From positions 1 to 38,610 of the forward strand of contig SVGX01000010.1 in the NCBI GenBank assembly GCA_015056105.1: a DNA stretch of 38,610 nucleotides, read 5' to 3'. Positions 15,741-23,396 of the stretch are shown one piece after another. A program made the translations under genes and the position numbers. The stretch's first letter is position 1. Every line of letters begins with the position of its first letter. The notes beneath the pieces were generated by a model. The model was not told the origin of the DNA, did not search any database, and saw only the letters and a list, made by a program, of their open reading frames with translations. This DNA is from Clostridiales bacterium. GTDB lineage: Bacteria > Bacillota > Clostridia > Christensenellales > CAG-138.

Positions 15741-16451
15741 ATGTCCCGGACGGATGATATCCTCTTTTTATCCGAAAGCACGGACCCGGAAAAGCGGGAA
15801 CTCGGCATACGGCAGGCGCAGAATTATCTTGAGATGGTACAGCTTTACAATGCTGCCATCCGGGAGGTCTCCACAAAGTTGGAGATCCTCGACGCGGAAT
15901 TCAGCGTGCGCCATGACCACAACCCCATCCATCATATTGACAGCCGCCTTAAAACCGTGCCGAGCATTTTTGAAAAGCTGCGCCGGAAGGGATATCCCGC
16001 TACCATCCAAAGTGCCCGGGAAAATCTTCATGATATCGCCGGCGTCAGAGTTATCTGCAGCTATGTGGATGATATCTACCGCATTGCAGAGCTTCTTTGT
16101 GCGCAGGATGATGTGCGCCTGATCCGCCGTACGGATTATATCAAAAAACCGAAGGAAAACGGCTACCGCAGCCTGCACCTTGTGATCGGCATCCCCGTGT
16201 TCCTTTCAAGGGGCAGCGTATCCGTGCCGGTGGAAGTGCAGATCCGCACCATCGCCATGGACTTCTGGGCAAGCCTTGAACACCAGATCCGCTATAAATC
16301 CGATGCGGAAACGAAAAACGATGTATCGCTCCGGGCGGAGCTCAAAGCCTGTGCGGAGGAAAGCGCCGCGCTTGATGCGCGGATGCAGGCGATCTACCGC
16401 CGCCTTGAGAAGAACCGGAACGCGGCAAAGGAAAAAGCAGGAGAATTGTAA
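15741..16451 (+). CDS. Small alarmone synthetase (GTP pyrophosphokinase family, RelQ-like)
   Basis: A 236-residue protein consisting of a RelA/SpoT synthetase domain with no hydrolase or ACT/TGS regions. Diagnostic blocks are DIAGVRVICSYVDDIY, IKKPKENGYRSLHL and VEVQIRTIAMDFWASLEHQIRYK (the EVQIRT strand and the Glu near the active site). It makes (p)ppGpp from ATP and GDP/GTP, and the length fits the RelQ/YjbM class. AAGGAG lies eight bases before the ATG. It is a single-gene unit with its own promoter and terminator. Confidence 0.92.
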   Translation: MSRTDDILFLSESTDPEKRELGIRQAQNYLEMVQLYNAAIREVSTKLEILDAEFSVRHDHNPIHHIDSRLKTVPSIFEKLRRKGYPATIQSARENLHDIAGVRVICSYVDDIYRIAELLCAQDDVRLIRRTDYIKKPKENGYRSLHLVIGIPVFLSRGSVSVPVEVQIRTIAMDFWASLEHQIRYKSDAETKNDVSLRAELKACAEESAALDARMQAIYRRLEKNRNAAKEKAGEL

Positions 16452-16470
16452 AAGAACACAAGAAACGCAA

Positions 16471-16512
16471 AAAGCCTTGCGGAAAATGATTTCCGCAAGG
16501 CTTTCTTTTTTA
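16471..16512 (+). terminator. Terminator of the alarmone synthetase gene
   Basis: AAAGCCTTGCGGAAA pairs with TTTCCGCAAGGCTTT around four bases, followed by CTTTTTT. Confidence 0.9.
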
Positions 16513-16750
16513 AAATACGGCATGTGAAAAAAACAAAAAATATGTTCATAAGCAAAACAACATATAATCGTTAGAAAATAAACAAAGATGCCTGCGCGAA
16601 CGGGTAAAACCACCGTATTTTTTTAAAATACGGAAAAAGGAATGAAATAATGGTATCATACATATACAAATATCCAAGATTCGCAAAAAACAGTTGATTT
16701 TCTCCAATAAATACTATATATTTATCTGAGTCGTGAAAAATGAAATGACA
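16513..16750. other. AT-rich intergenic region upstream of marR, with a repeated inverted motif
   Basis: TTTTTTAAAATACGG occurs at about 16507-16521 and again at about 16618-16632, where it forms the right arm of a perfect CCGTATTTT/AAAATACGG inverted repeat (16613-16632). The region is much more AT-rich than its surroundings and holds no gene I can support. Confidence 0.5.
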
Positions 16751-16779
16751 TTGATGCATTTTTTTGGTAAGCATATTAA
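16751..16779 (+). promoter_or_regulatory. Promoter of the MarR regulator gene
   Basis: TTGATG (16751-16756) and TATTAA (16774-16779) are separated by 17 bases. The predicted start lies just ahead of the Shine-Dalgarno site. Confidence 0.55.
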
Positions 16780-16802
16780 TATGAGGCAGGGGGAGACGGA
16801 TT

Positions 16803-17306
16803 TTGATCATCCGACATGATGAAAACATCTGGGAAAGCTGGTCTTTCGAGAAGAAAAGCGATTTGATCCACGATTATGTCACGCGTTATGGCGACAGAAA
16901 TGCCCGCAGGCTGGATTACGGTACGGGTGAATTCTATACTTCCGTTGAAATGCACATCCTGGAAAAGATATATCTTCATCCCGGGATCACCGTTACGGAG
17001 CTTGCAAAGCTTTCAAGCCGTACAAAGGGTGCCATTTCACAGATTGTGAAGAAACTGTGCGAAAAAGAGCTTGTAACAAAAACTTCCCAGGGCAATAACG
17101 AGAAAAAACAGTCTCTTTGGGTTACTGCGAAAGGTAAGAAGCTGAACAAACTGCACATGCAGTACGATGCGGAGCATGCTGCGGAGTTTTTCAGCAAGGT
17201 ATCGGAATACTATACGAGCGAGCAGATGGATGCGTTTTTTAAAATCATGGAAACCTGCTTCCTGCTTCTTGATCCCAACGAGGATTATCCCTGGACGCGA
17301 GGTTGA
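16803..17306 (+). CDS. MarR-family transcriptional regulator
   Basis: A 167-residue winged-helix regulator. The recognition region reads ITVTELAKLSSRTKGAISQIVKKL, followed by the wing (LVTKTSQGNNEKKQSLWVTAKGKKL), as in MarR proteins. The start is TTG at 16803 with AGGGGGAG seven bases upstream; no ATG is better placed. MarR proteins often repress themselves and a neighbour and are relieved by small molecules. No transporter or enzyme gene is adjacent, so only autoregulation is suggested, through the inverted motif in the upstream region. Effector and targets unknown. Confidence 0.88.
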   Translation: MIIRHDENIWESWSFEKKSDLIHDYVTRYGDRNARRLDYGTGEFYTSVEMHILEKIYLHPGITVTELAKLSSRTKGAISQIVKKLCEKELVTKTSQGNNEKKQSLWVTAKGKKLNKLHMQYDAEHAAEFFSKVSEYYTSEQMDAFFKIMETCFLLLDPNEDYPWTRG

Positions 17307-17330
17307 AAACCTGTTATCACATTTACTATA

Positions 17331-17357
17331 AAGAGCCCTTTTCAAAGGGGCTTTTTT
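17331..17357 (+). terminator. Terminator of the marR gene
   Basis: AGCCCTTT pairs with AAAGGGGCT (one G:U pair) around two bases and is followed by TTTTTT. Confidence 0.85.
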
Positions 17358-17389
17358 ATATTATAGACAGAAAGAATATTTTGATATAA

Positions 17390-17401
17390 ATGACCGGTCA
17401 T
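17390..17401. promoter_or_regulatory. 12-bp perfect palindrome upstream of yedF
   Basis: ATGACCGGTCAT is a perfect palindrome that directly follows a TATAAA -10-like box (17385-17390), 113 bases ahead of the yedF start. The position suits an operator; no regulator is known. Confidence 0.35.
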
Positions 17402-17514
17402 AACAGGAAGAATGCAAAAAAAGGATTGGATAACGCCTGCCTGTTTGATAAACTGATAATTGAAACAGAATGCCGCAGAGCGGCAAAACATAACAGAAAC
17501 AAGAAGATAAGGAC

Positions 17515-18122
17515 ATGATCCGTGTTGATGCAATGGGCGATGTCTGCCCCATCCCGGTGGTAAAGGCGAAAAAGGCCATCAAAGAACTCGGCGGCAGCGG
17601 CGAGGTGGAAGTGCTGGTGGATAACCCCATCGCGGTGGAAAATCTCACCAAGCTCGCCAAGAACCTTGGCTGCACCGCAGCGGCGGAAAAGAAGGGCGAA
17701 GCGGAATATTCCGTGAAGATCGCCGTGGGTGAAGGGGCTGCGGAGCCCACTGACGGCGGCGAAAGCTGCTATATGCCTGCTGGAAAAAGCGTATCGTGGT
17801 GGCGATGGCTTCCGGGAAGATGGGAGAGGGCAACGATGAACTCGGCACGGTGCTCGCAAAGGGATTTGTTTTTGCTTTGACCCAGCAGGAAACGCTGCCC
17901 GAGGCGGTGCTGTTCTACAACGGCGGTGCGACTCTTACCACCGAGGACTCTCCTGCCCTTGAGGATATCCGCACCCTCGAAGCGCAGGGCGTGGAGATCC
18001 TGACCTGCGGCACCTGTCTCAATTATTACGGCCTGAGTGACAAGCTTGCGGTGGGCGGCGTAACGAATATGTATGTGATCGTTGAAAAGCTCACCGGTGC
18101 GGATCTTGTCATCCGTCCGTAA
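17515..18122 (+). pseudogene. yedF: yedF, sulfurtransferase-like selenium metabolism protein, frameshifted
   Basis: The N-terminal TusA/SirA-like domain is read from 17515 (CPIP motif, Cys11). The C-terminal DsrE-like domain (ASGKMGEGNDELG, then EILTCGTCLNYYGL) is read in the other frame up to 18122. The switch falls at GGAAAAAGCG (17782-17791); one additional A would give a continuous protein of about 202 residues, the usual YedF length. Uncorrected, the first frame runs into unrelated residues to 17880. Causes may be a real deletion, a homopolymer sequencing error, or slippage of tRNA-Lys on the A-run. YedF is linked to selenium/sulfur handling in anaerobes. DUF3343 and a class V aminotransferase follow in the same direction. 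Confidence 0.82.
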
Positions 18123-18126
18123 CGGT

Positions 18127-18366
18127 ATGCGGCAAAAAACTGCCCTTGTGATCGCGTTTGCCTCCACTGCCCACGCCATGCGGGAGGAGGCATTCTGTGC
18201 TGCCAACGGACTTCCCGGAAGGCTTATCCCCGTTCCCCGGGAGATCACCGCGGGCTGCGGCCTTGCCTTCAGGACATCGCCCGAAGAGGAAACGCGTTTC
18301 AAACACGTCTTTGCGGCGGAAGGGATCGAATACGAGGGCATGCATACCGTGGAACTTTGGGGCTGA
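18127..18366 (+). CDS. DUF3343 protein (putative Se/S carrier-like)
   Basis: A 79-residue protein with ALVIAFASTAHAMREEAF near the start, PVPREITAGCGLAFR in the middle and a short C-terminal helix region. This matches DUF3343, which is described as a putative selenium/sulfur carrier and often lies beside yedF and a class V aminotransferase. The conserved CGL Cys is present. The ATG lies four bases after the yedF stop. There is no clear Shine-Dalgarno site, so it may be translated by coupling. Confidence 0.85.
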   Translation: MRQKTALVIAFASTAHAMREEAFCAANGLPGRLIPVPREITAGCGLAFRTSPEEETRFKHVFAAEGIEYEGMHTVELWG

Positions 18367-18387
18367 AGATACAGAGGAAAGAGAAGC

Positions 18388-19296
18388 ATGATCTATCTTG
18401 ACAATGCGGCGACTACCCTCAAAAAACCGCCGGAAGTTGCGGCGGCTGTGGTAAATGCCATGCGGACGATGGGCAATGCGGAGCGGGGCATCAAGATCAG
18501 TTTTGCCGCGCCGGATGCCTTCGGTCATGTTTCACCATCGGCTGTTGCCGCACACATCCGCCCTGATACCCGCGCCATCATCTGCACCCACGCATCGAAC
18601 CTGACGGGCGAGATCATCGACATCGAAGCCGTCGGCCGCATTGCGAAGGAGAAAAGCATCCTTTTTGTTGTGGATGCTTCCCAGACCGCGGGTGCTGTAC
18701 CCATCGATATGGAGAGGATGCACATCGGCATCCTCTGTTTTACCGGCCACAAGGGCCTCATGGGGCCTCAGGGCACGGGCGGTCTCTGCATCGCCGAAGG
18801 GGTGGAGATCCGCCCCTTCAAGACCGGCGGCAGCGGCATCCATTCCTTCAGCAAAACCCAGCCCGAAGCCTACCCGACACGCCTTGAAGCGGGCACGCTC
18901 AACGGTCACGGCATCGCGGGGCTCGGTGCGGCGGTGGATTTTATCCTGCAGATGGGGGTGGAAAGCATCGCCGTCCGTGAGACTGCGCTTATGCGGCGGT
19001 TTTACGAAGGCGTTGCGGCTATTGAAGGCGTAAAGGTCTACGGCGATTTTTCCGGCCGGCAGCGTGCGGCTATCGTAGCCCTCAATATCGGCGATATGGA
19101 CAGCGCGAAAGCAGCGGATGTGCTGAGCGAAGCCTACGGCATCGCCACGCGTCCGGGTGCACACTGCGCGCCGCGGATGCATGAAGCCCTCGGCACGGCA
19201 ATGCAGGGCGCGGTGCGCTTCAGCTTTTCCTATTATAGTACGGAGGAAGAGGTGGATGCCGCCATAAACGCGGTAAAGGAGCTTGCGGAAGGCTGA
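18388..19296 (+). CDS. Class V aminotransferase (cysteine desulfurase-like) with an internal in-frame deletion, probably inactive
   Basis: The 302-residue product starts like the cysteine desulfurase family (MIYLDNAATTLKKPPEV) and ends normally. It keeps the PLP Asp96 (VVDASQTAG), the PLP lysine in TGHKGLMGPQGTGG (Lys122) and the catalytic-type Cys260 (GAHCAP). Family members are about 375-380 residues. Between MGNAERG (residue 34) and IKISF (residue 35) about 75 residues are missing, including the T.ALN phosphate-binding turn and the EHNS block whose His stacks on PLP. The junction is at 18489/18490. The product is probably inactive. It is the last gene of the yedF cluster. Confidence 0.85.
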   Translation: MIYLDNAATTLKKPPEVAAAVVNAMRTMGNAERGIKISFAAPDAFGHVSPSAVAAHIRPDTRAIICTHASNLTGEIIDIEAVGRIAKEKSILFVVDASQTAGAVPIDMERMHIGILCFTGHKGLMGPQGTGGLCIAEGVEIRPFKTGGSGIHSFSKTQPEAYPTRLEAGTLNGHGIAGLGAAVDFILQMGVESIAVRETALMRRFYEGVAAIEGVKVYGDFSGRQRAAIVALNIGDMDSAKAADVLSEAYGIATRPGAHCAPRMHEALGTAMQGAVRFSFSYYSTEEEVDAAINAVKELAEG

Positions 19297-19322
19297 AAGA
19301 CAGCTTTTTCTTCAAAATGATC

Positions 19323-19361
19323 GGCCCGGAGTGCGGTTTTTCCGCATTTCCGGCCTTTTTT
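19323..19361 (+). terminator. Terminator of the yedF cluster
   Basis: GTGCGG/CCGCAT with flanking GGCC...GGA/TTCC...GGCC pairing forms a long stem with a TTTTT loop, followed by TTTTTT. Confidence 0.75.
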
Positions 19362-19376
19362 ACGCTTTTTATCGCT

Positions 19377-19405
19377 TTGAAAGGCAATTGTGGGCATGGT
19401 ATAAT
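19377..19405 (+). promoter_or_regulatory. Strong promoter of the M50-type protease gene
   Basis: TTGAAA (19377-19382) and a perfect TATAAT (19400-19405) are 17 bases apart, with an extended -10 TG. It fixes the start codon of the next gene as lying after about 19412. Confidence 0.75.
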
Positions 19406-19442
19406 AAAGAAAACTGAAAAGCCTGAACGGCAATTATTCATT

Positions 19443-20573
19443 ATGTCATCAAATCAGAAACATCATACGGAAAAACGGAAGCAGAATGCGGCAACGGCAG
19501 GCATGCTGCTTGTTGGTGTGCTCGCAGGCGCAGCCTGCGGCATTTTGATCGCGCGGCATATGGACTCTGCAGTGGCTTCCGGCGGTGGGGTCGGCGACTT
19601 TGCGGTGCTGTTTTTGTCGTTGTATGTTTCCTTGTATCTTCATATTATCATTCACGAAGGCGGGCACCTTGTGTGCGGCCTTTTGAGCGGCTACCGCTTT
19701 TCTTCCTTCCGTATCGGCAGCCTGATGCTGACAAAGGAGGAGGGGCGTTTTCGCTTAAGGCGCCTTTCCCTTGCAGGGACGGGAGGACAGTGCCTGATGG
19801 TACCTCCCGAGCCCGTGAATGGAAAGATCCCTGTTATGCTTTATAATTTCGGCGGCGCCATCATGAATACGCTCTTTGCATTCATGGCGCTGGGCCTGTA
19901 TTTTTCGCTGGGTGATGGCCGCCCCATTGCCGCTGCCTGCTTGATCTTTGCGTTGATCGGTCTTTTCCTTGCGGCGATGAACGGGATCCCCATGCGGGCA
20001 GGCCTTGTGGACAATGACGGCAAAAATGCGCTTTCACTTTCAAAAAGCCCGGAAGCCATGCGCGCCTTTTATCTGCAGCTCCGGATCGGCGAAAAAACAG
20101 CCGCCCATGTGCGGCTGAAGGATATGCCGGAAGAATGGTTTGCTCTGCCAGATGAAAGGGATATGAATAACGCCCTTGTGGCGACTATGGCGATATTTGC
20201 GGCAAACAGGCTGATGGATGAGCACCGCTTTGACGAGGCGGATGCTTTGATGAAAAAGCTGACGGAAGGAAAAAACGCCGTGCTTGGTCTGCACCGCGGC
20301 CTTCTTGTGTGTGACCGCATTTTCTGCGAGCTGATCCGCGATAACCGCAGCGAGACGATCGAAGGGCTGCTCACAAAGGAGCAGAAAAAATTGATGCGCA
20401 GCATGAAAGACTATCCTTCTGTTCTGCGTACGGAATACGCGCTGGCGAAGTCAGGCGGGAAGGGCGACGGCCGGGCAGAAACTATCCGAAAGCGGTTTGA
20501 AAAGACCGCAAAGCGGTATCCCTATCAAGGGGAGATCGAAAGTGAGAGGGAATTGATGCGCCTTATCGGATAG
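19443..20573 (+). CDS. M50-type (site-2 protease-like) membrane metallopeptidase
   Basis: A 376-residue protein with membrane segments at about 20-38, 52-78, 130-154 and 160-182. The second carries HEGGH at 71-75, the zinc HExxH motif of intramembrane M50 proteases. The later NGIPMRAGLVDNDG (180-193) matches the N.xP..DG element that supplies the third zinc ligand. A soluble C-terminal region of about 180 charged residues follows, possibly TPR-like. Such enzymes cleave membrane-bound anti-sigma factors or mature peptides; the substrate is unknown. ATG 19443 is chosen because it is the first good start after the promoter; its Shine-Dalgarno site is weak. Confidence 0.82.
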   Translation: MSSNQKHHTEKRKQNAATAGMLLVGVLAGAACGILIARHMDSAVASGGGVGDFAVLFLSLYVSLYLHIIIHEGGHLVCGLLSGYRFSSFRIGSLMLTKEEGRFRLRRLSLAGTGGQCLMVPPEPVNGKIPVMLYNFGGAIMNTLFAFMALGLYFSLGDGRPIAAACLIFALIGLFLAAMNGIPMRAGLVDNDGKNALSLSKSPEAMRAFYLQLRIGEKTAAHVRLKDMPEEWFALPDERDMNNALVATMAIFAANRLMDEHRFDEADALMKKLTEGKNAVLGLHRGLLVCDRIFCELIRDNRSETIEGLLTKEQKKLMRSMKDYPSVLRTEYALAKSGGKGDGRAETIRKRFEKTAKRYPYQGEIESERELMRLIG

Positions 20574-20592
20574 GCCGGCTTTCGCGCGGTTT

Positions 20593-21207
20593 ATGAGGGA
20601 ATTAAGAATTGAGGAATTTTGTCGAAAAGATCATAAAAAAGCGATTCGATTTGCCATTACCGGCATGCAGTTTAACTGGTTTTTTGAAACACGGTGGATG
20701 ATACGCCTTTACGGCCGGTATTTCTGGTATCAGGAGCTGTCAAAGGCGACGGAGATCCATTCTGCCTATTACGGCGGAGAGCTGGCAGGCGTGCTGCTTG
20801 CAAAGATGGAAGGGGAAATACCTAAATACCGCACCCGCGGCATGGCGCTTTATATGCGCCTTTACAAGCTGTTCTGCCGCATGGTCAGAGGCGGAGACGA
20901 TCTTTATGAGGAAGCCAACGGCGAAATGCTGACGGCCTATACGCGGCATACCATGCCCGATGGGGAAATACTGTTCCTCGCGGCGGATCCTTCCGTAGCG
21001 CAGCGGGGCATCGGCAGCCTGCTCCTTCGGGAATTTGAGAAGGGGAAGCAGGGAAAGACCGTGTTTCTCTATACGGATAACGGCTGCAGCTATCGGTTTT
21101 ATGAACACAGGGGCTTTTCCCGCATCGATGAGCGGGATGTTATGATCGACATCGGCGAAGAGCCGCGGCTCCTGCGTTGTTTTCTTTATGCAAAGACCAT
21201 TGAATGA
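20593..21207 (+). CDS. GNAT-family N-acetyltransferase
   Basis: A 204-residue protein with the acetyl-CoA-binding motif A LAADPSVAQRGIGSLLLREFEK at about 135-156, then LYTDNGCSYRFYEHRGFSRI, the usual beta5-alpha4 end of the GNAT fold. The acceptor cannot be told. It follows the M50-type gene by 19 bases with no promoter or terminator between them, so the two are likely cotranscribed. No Shine-Dalgarno site is obvious at the ATG. Confidence 0.88.
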   Translation: MRELRIEEFCRKDHKKAIRFAITGMQFNWFFETRWMIRLYGRYFWYQELSKATEIHSAYYGGELAGVLLAKMEGEIPKYRTRGMALYMRLYKLFCRMVRGGDDLYEEANGEMLTAYTRHTMPDGEILFLAADPSVAQRGIGSLLLREFEKGKQGKTVFLYTDNGCSYRFYEHRGFSRIDERDVMIDIGEEPRLLRCFLYAKTIE

Positions 21208-21223
21208 TTCTGATTTGAAAAAC

Positions 21224-21253
21224 AAAAACACCATCCTGTTGGATGGTGTTTTT
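21224..21253 (+). terminator. Terminator of the M50-GNAT unit
   Basis: AAAAACACCATCC pairs with GGATGGTGTTTTT around TGTT. Confidence 0.9.
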
Positions 21254-21348
21254 GCTCTCAGCCCGGCAGGGTCGTCCTTTGGCTCACATCGGCATGCTTG
21301 CTTGCGCTTTGCGCCGCGCAATTCGCCTGTTCGCCAAAGCCGGCCGCT

Positions 21349-21374
21349 AAAAACGCTGCACTGCAGCGTTTTTT
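21349..21374. terminator. Orphan terminator-like hairpin
   Basis: AAAAACGCTGCA is followed at once by its complement plus a T-run (CTGCAGCGTTTTTT). It lies between the GNAT terminator and the tRNA-Glu terminator with no gene assigned to it. Confidence 0.55.
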
Positions 21375-21424
21375 CCTCACATACGTTCGGACGCGGCTTC
21401 GACTCCCTCTATCGAAAATGCAAC

Positions 21425-21457
21425 AAAAAACGCCTTCCGTTGGAAGGCGTTTTTTTG
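21425..21457 (-). terminator. Terminator of tRNA-Glu
   Basis: On the minus strand AAAAAACGCCTTCC pairs with GGAAGGCGTTTTTT around three bases, two bases beyond the CCA end of the tRNA. Confidence 0.9.
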
Positions 21458-21458
21458 T

Positions 21459-21534
21459 TGGCACCCGGTAGGGGAGTCGAACCCCTGTTCCCGCCGTGAG
21501 AGGGCGGTGTCCTAGGCCACTAGACGAACCGAGC
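21459..21534 (-). tRNA. tRNA-Glu (CTC)
   Basis: A complete 76-base cloverleaf on the minus strand, with anticodon stem CCGCC/GGCGG enclosing loop CTCTCAC (anticodon CTC). The T-loop is TTCGACT and the 3' CCA is encoded. The acceptor stem GCTCGGT/ACCGGGT contains two G:U pairs. Confidence 0.93.
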
Positions 21535-21631
21535 TCAAATCTCACGCGATTTATTATATCGTATTTGCGAGAAATGTCAAGCCTTTGTTTTTGAAAAATC
21601 GGCAGGAAATACAAATTCCTGCTTGCGTGTT

Positions 21632-23269
21632 TTATTCCACATCATATTTACGGCAGGAAAGGGGTGGCTTCCGCTCCGGCGAAAGCATCGGCACAAAGGA
21701 ATCACAGGAATAATTGGGACTGAAAAAGGGATCGCCCACGGAAAGAATCGGGCGAAGGGTGTCGTAACAGCGGGTGCGGGTATCCTTGCCGGCGGCTGCG
21801 ATATCCGGCAGCGACCCGTGCAGGATGAGCGCCGCAAAGGGCGTATATACCGATGCAAGGCCCTTCCTTGCAAGGCGCAGACAAAGATCCGCATCCGCAC
21901 CCGCTTCGCGGAAGGTCTCATCAAAACCGTGGATGCTTTCAAAGACTTCCGTTTTGATCATCATGCATGCGCCGCTCAGAAGGGTCGTTTGCCGTACGGA
22001 ATTGATGAAAAGATTTTTGCGCGCTTCGGCGGTATCATCGGGCTCGTTTTGATAGGGGGTTCCCGTCCAGCCGCAAAGCCCCGCTGCAGCACCTGCGGAG
22101 ATGATGCGCCTGTTTGGCGCGATGAGCTTACCGCCCACGGCACCGACACCCGGCAGCTGCAGAAGTTCCCGCATCGCCCTGAGCCAATCCGGCGTCAGCA
22201 CCTGTGTGCTGCGGTCCAGAAACAGCAGCGCTTCGCTGTTTGCCTTTTCGGCTGCCATGTTCGCAAGGGAAGCGAAGCTTTTTTCTTTGCAGCGGATGAT
22301 CTTTGCCGCTTTGTTTGCTTCAAGGATGTCGTAGTAGCGCAGCGTGCGCTTATCCCGGCTGTCCGCATCGGCGATGAAAAGGGCATACCGCTCAAAGGCT
22401 TCGTATTCTTCAATGCTTTCAAGGAGCCTTCTGAGCGAATCCGCGTGATCCCGGTTGGGAATGATGATGGCGGTCTTTTCCTTTTCCGGAAGCGAGGGGC
22501 GGATGCGGAAGCTTCCCCCATAAATACCGGTGGAAGCGCTTCCCGAAATGCCGCTTTTGCGCATATGCGTTTCAAGTGCCCTGATGCCCGCCTGTGAGGG
22601 AATGGGAAGCGGGCGCTTTTTTCGTGTACAGAGGATATAGGGCAGATGCACGATCTTTTTCGCGTAGCGGGAAATGCGAAGCCCATAATCAAACTCAGCG
22701 GCGGGAATGCTCATGTTTTCCGCTTCCTGCATGCCGCCCGCCTTGGCGTAAAGGGATTTTCCGACGGCTGTCGGCCTGCCGAGAAGGTCGTAGCTCAATA
22801 CGGTGACCGCGGAAAATACCCCTTTGCAGCAGGCTTCGCCCCGGCTGCCGTCCGAAAGACGCACATCCTCATCCGCATAGAACGCATCCGCTTCCGGGGA
22901 AGCGCCGCAGGCTTTCGCAAAACGGAACAGGGCATCAGGGGAAAGGGTGTCTCCCGCTTCAAGGAACAGAATGAAATCAAAATCCACCGGGGCTTCGGGC
23001 AGAAAGGACCATTCTTTATAGCTCTGTGCCTTGATGGAGTCTTCTGTTCGGGCGATATCCCCGGCGCTGCCGCCGGGAAACAGGCGGATGAGAAAATGGG
23101 GCTTGCAGGGAAGCTCGGTCTCCCTTTGTGCGGCAAGAGTCTCTTCGGAAGGTGCATTTGCCGCAAGAAAGGCGGCATGATCTTCTTCCGGGCCGAAACA
23201 GATCGGTGCAGGTTTTTTTTCTGTGATTGCGGCAAACAGGGCCGCGATGGCATCAAGCTTCTTGTTCAT
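21632..23269 (-). CDS. Family 2 glycosyltransferase
   Basis: A 545-residue protein. The second half is a GT2 (GT-A fold) domain beginning near residue 265 with KTAIIIPNRDHADSLRRLLESI, followed by LFLDRSTQVLTPDWLRAM and GACMMIKTEVFESIHGFDETFREAGADADLCLRL, the usual acceptor/DxD-like blocks. The first 260 residues look like a degraded or divergent second GT2-like domain (FILFLEAGDTLSPDALFRF, DAFYADEDVRL). Such enzymes build cell-surface polysaccharides. No signal or membrane segment is clear, so it probably acts at the inner face of the membrane. The start lacks an obvious Shine-Dalgarno site. Confidence 0.85.
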   Translation of the reverse strand: MNKKLDAIAALFAAITEKKPAPICFGPEEDHAAFLAANAPSEETLAAQRETELPCKPHFLIRLFPGGSAGDIARTEDSIKAQSYKEWSFLPEAPVDFDFILFLEAGDTLSPDALFRFAKACGASPEADAFYADEDVRLSDGSRGEACCKGVFSAVTVLSYDLLGRPTAVGKSLYAKAGGMQEAENMSIPAAEFDYGLRISRYAKKIVHLPYILCTRKKRPLPIPSQAGIRALETHMRKSGISGSASTGIYGGSFRIRPSLPEKEKTAIIIPNRDHADSLRRLLESIEEYEAFERYALFIADADSRDKRTLRYYDILEANKAAKIIRCKEKSFASLANMAAEKANSEALLFLDRSTQVLTPDWLRAMRELLQLPGVGAVGGKLIAPNRRIISAGAAAGLCGWTGTPYQNEPDDTAEARKNLFINSVRQTTLLSGACMMIKTEVFESIHGFDETFREAGADADLCLRLARKGLASVYTPFAALILHGSLPDIAAAGKDTRTRCYDTLRPILSVGDPFFSPNYSCDSFVPMLSPERKPPLSCRKYDVE

Positions 23270-23351
23270 GGCCGTATTTTGGCAAAAGAGAAGCTTAATT
23301 ATACGAAAAAAGCCGCCCTTCTATGGTGTTACACCAAAAAACGGACAGTAA

Positions 23352-23386
23352 AAAAGCCTATGATATGATAAGTATCATAGGCTTTT
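23352..23386 (-). terminator. Terminator of the cyclophilin gene
   Basis: AAAAGCCTATGATA and TATCATAGGCTTTT form a 14-bp stem just past the stop codon at 23397. The reverse strand carries the T-run. Confidence 0.88.
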
Positions 23387-23396
23387 GTAAATGGCG

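Noticed and set aside
21258-21614. Minus-strand frame overlapping tRNA-Glu
   Set aside because: It reads through the tRNA and two terminators, so it is not a protein gene.
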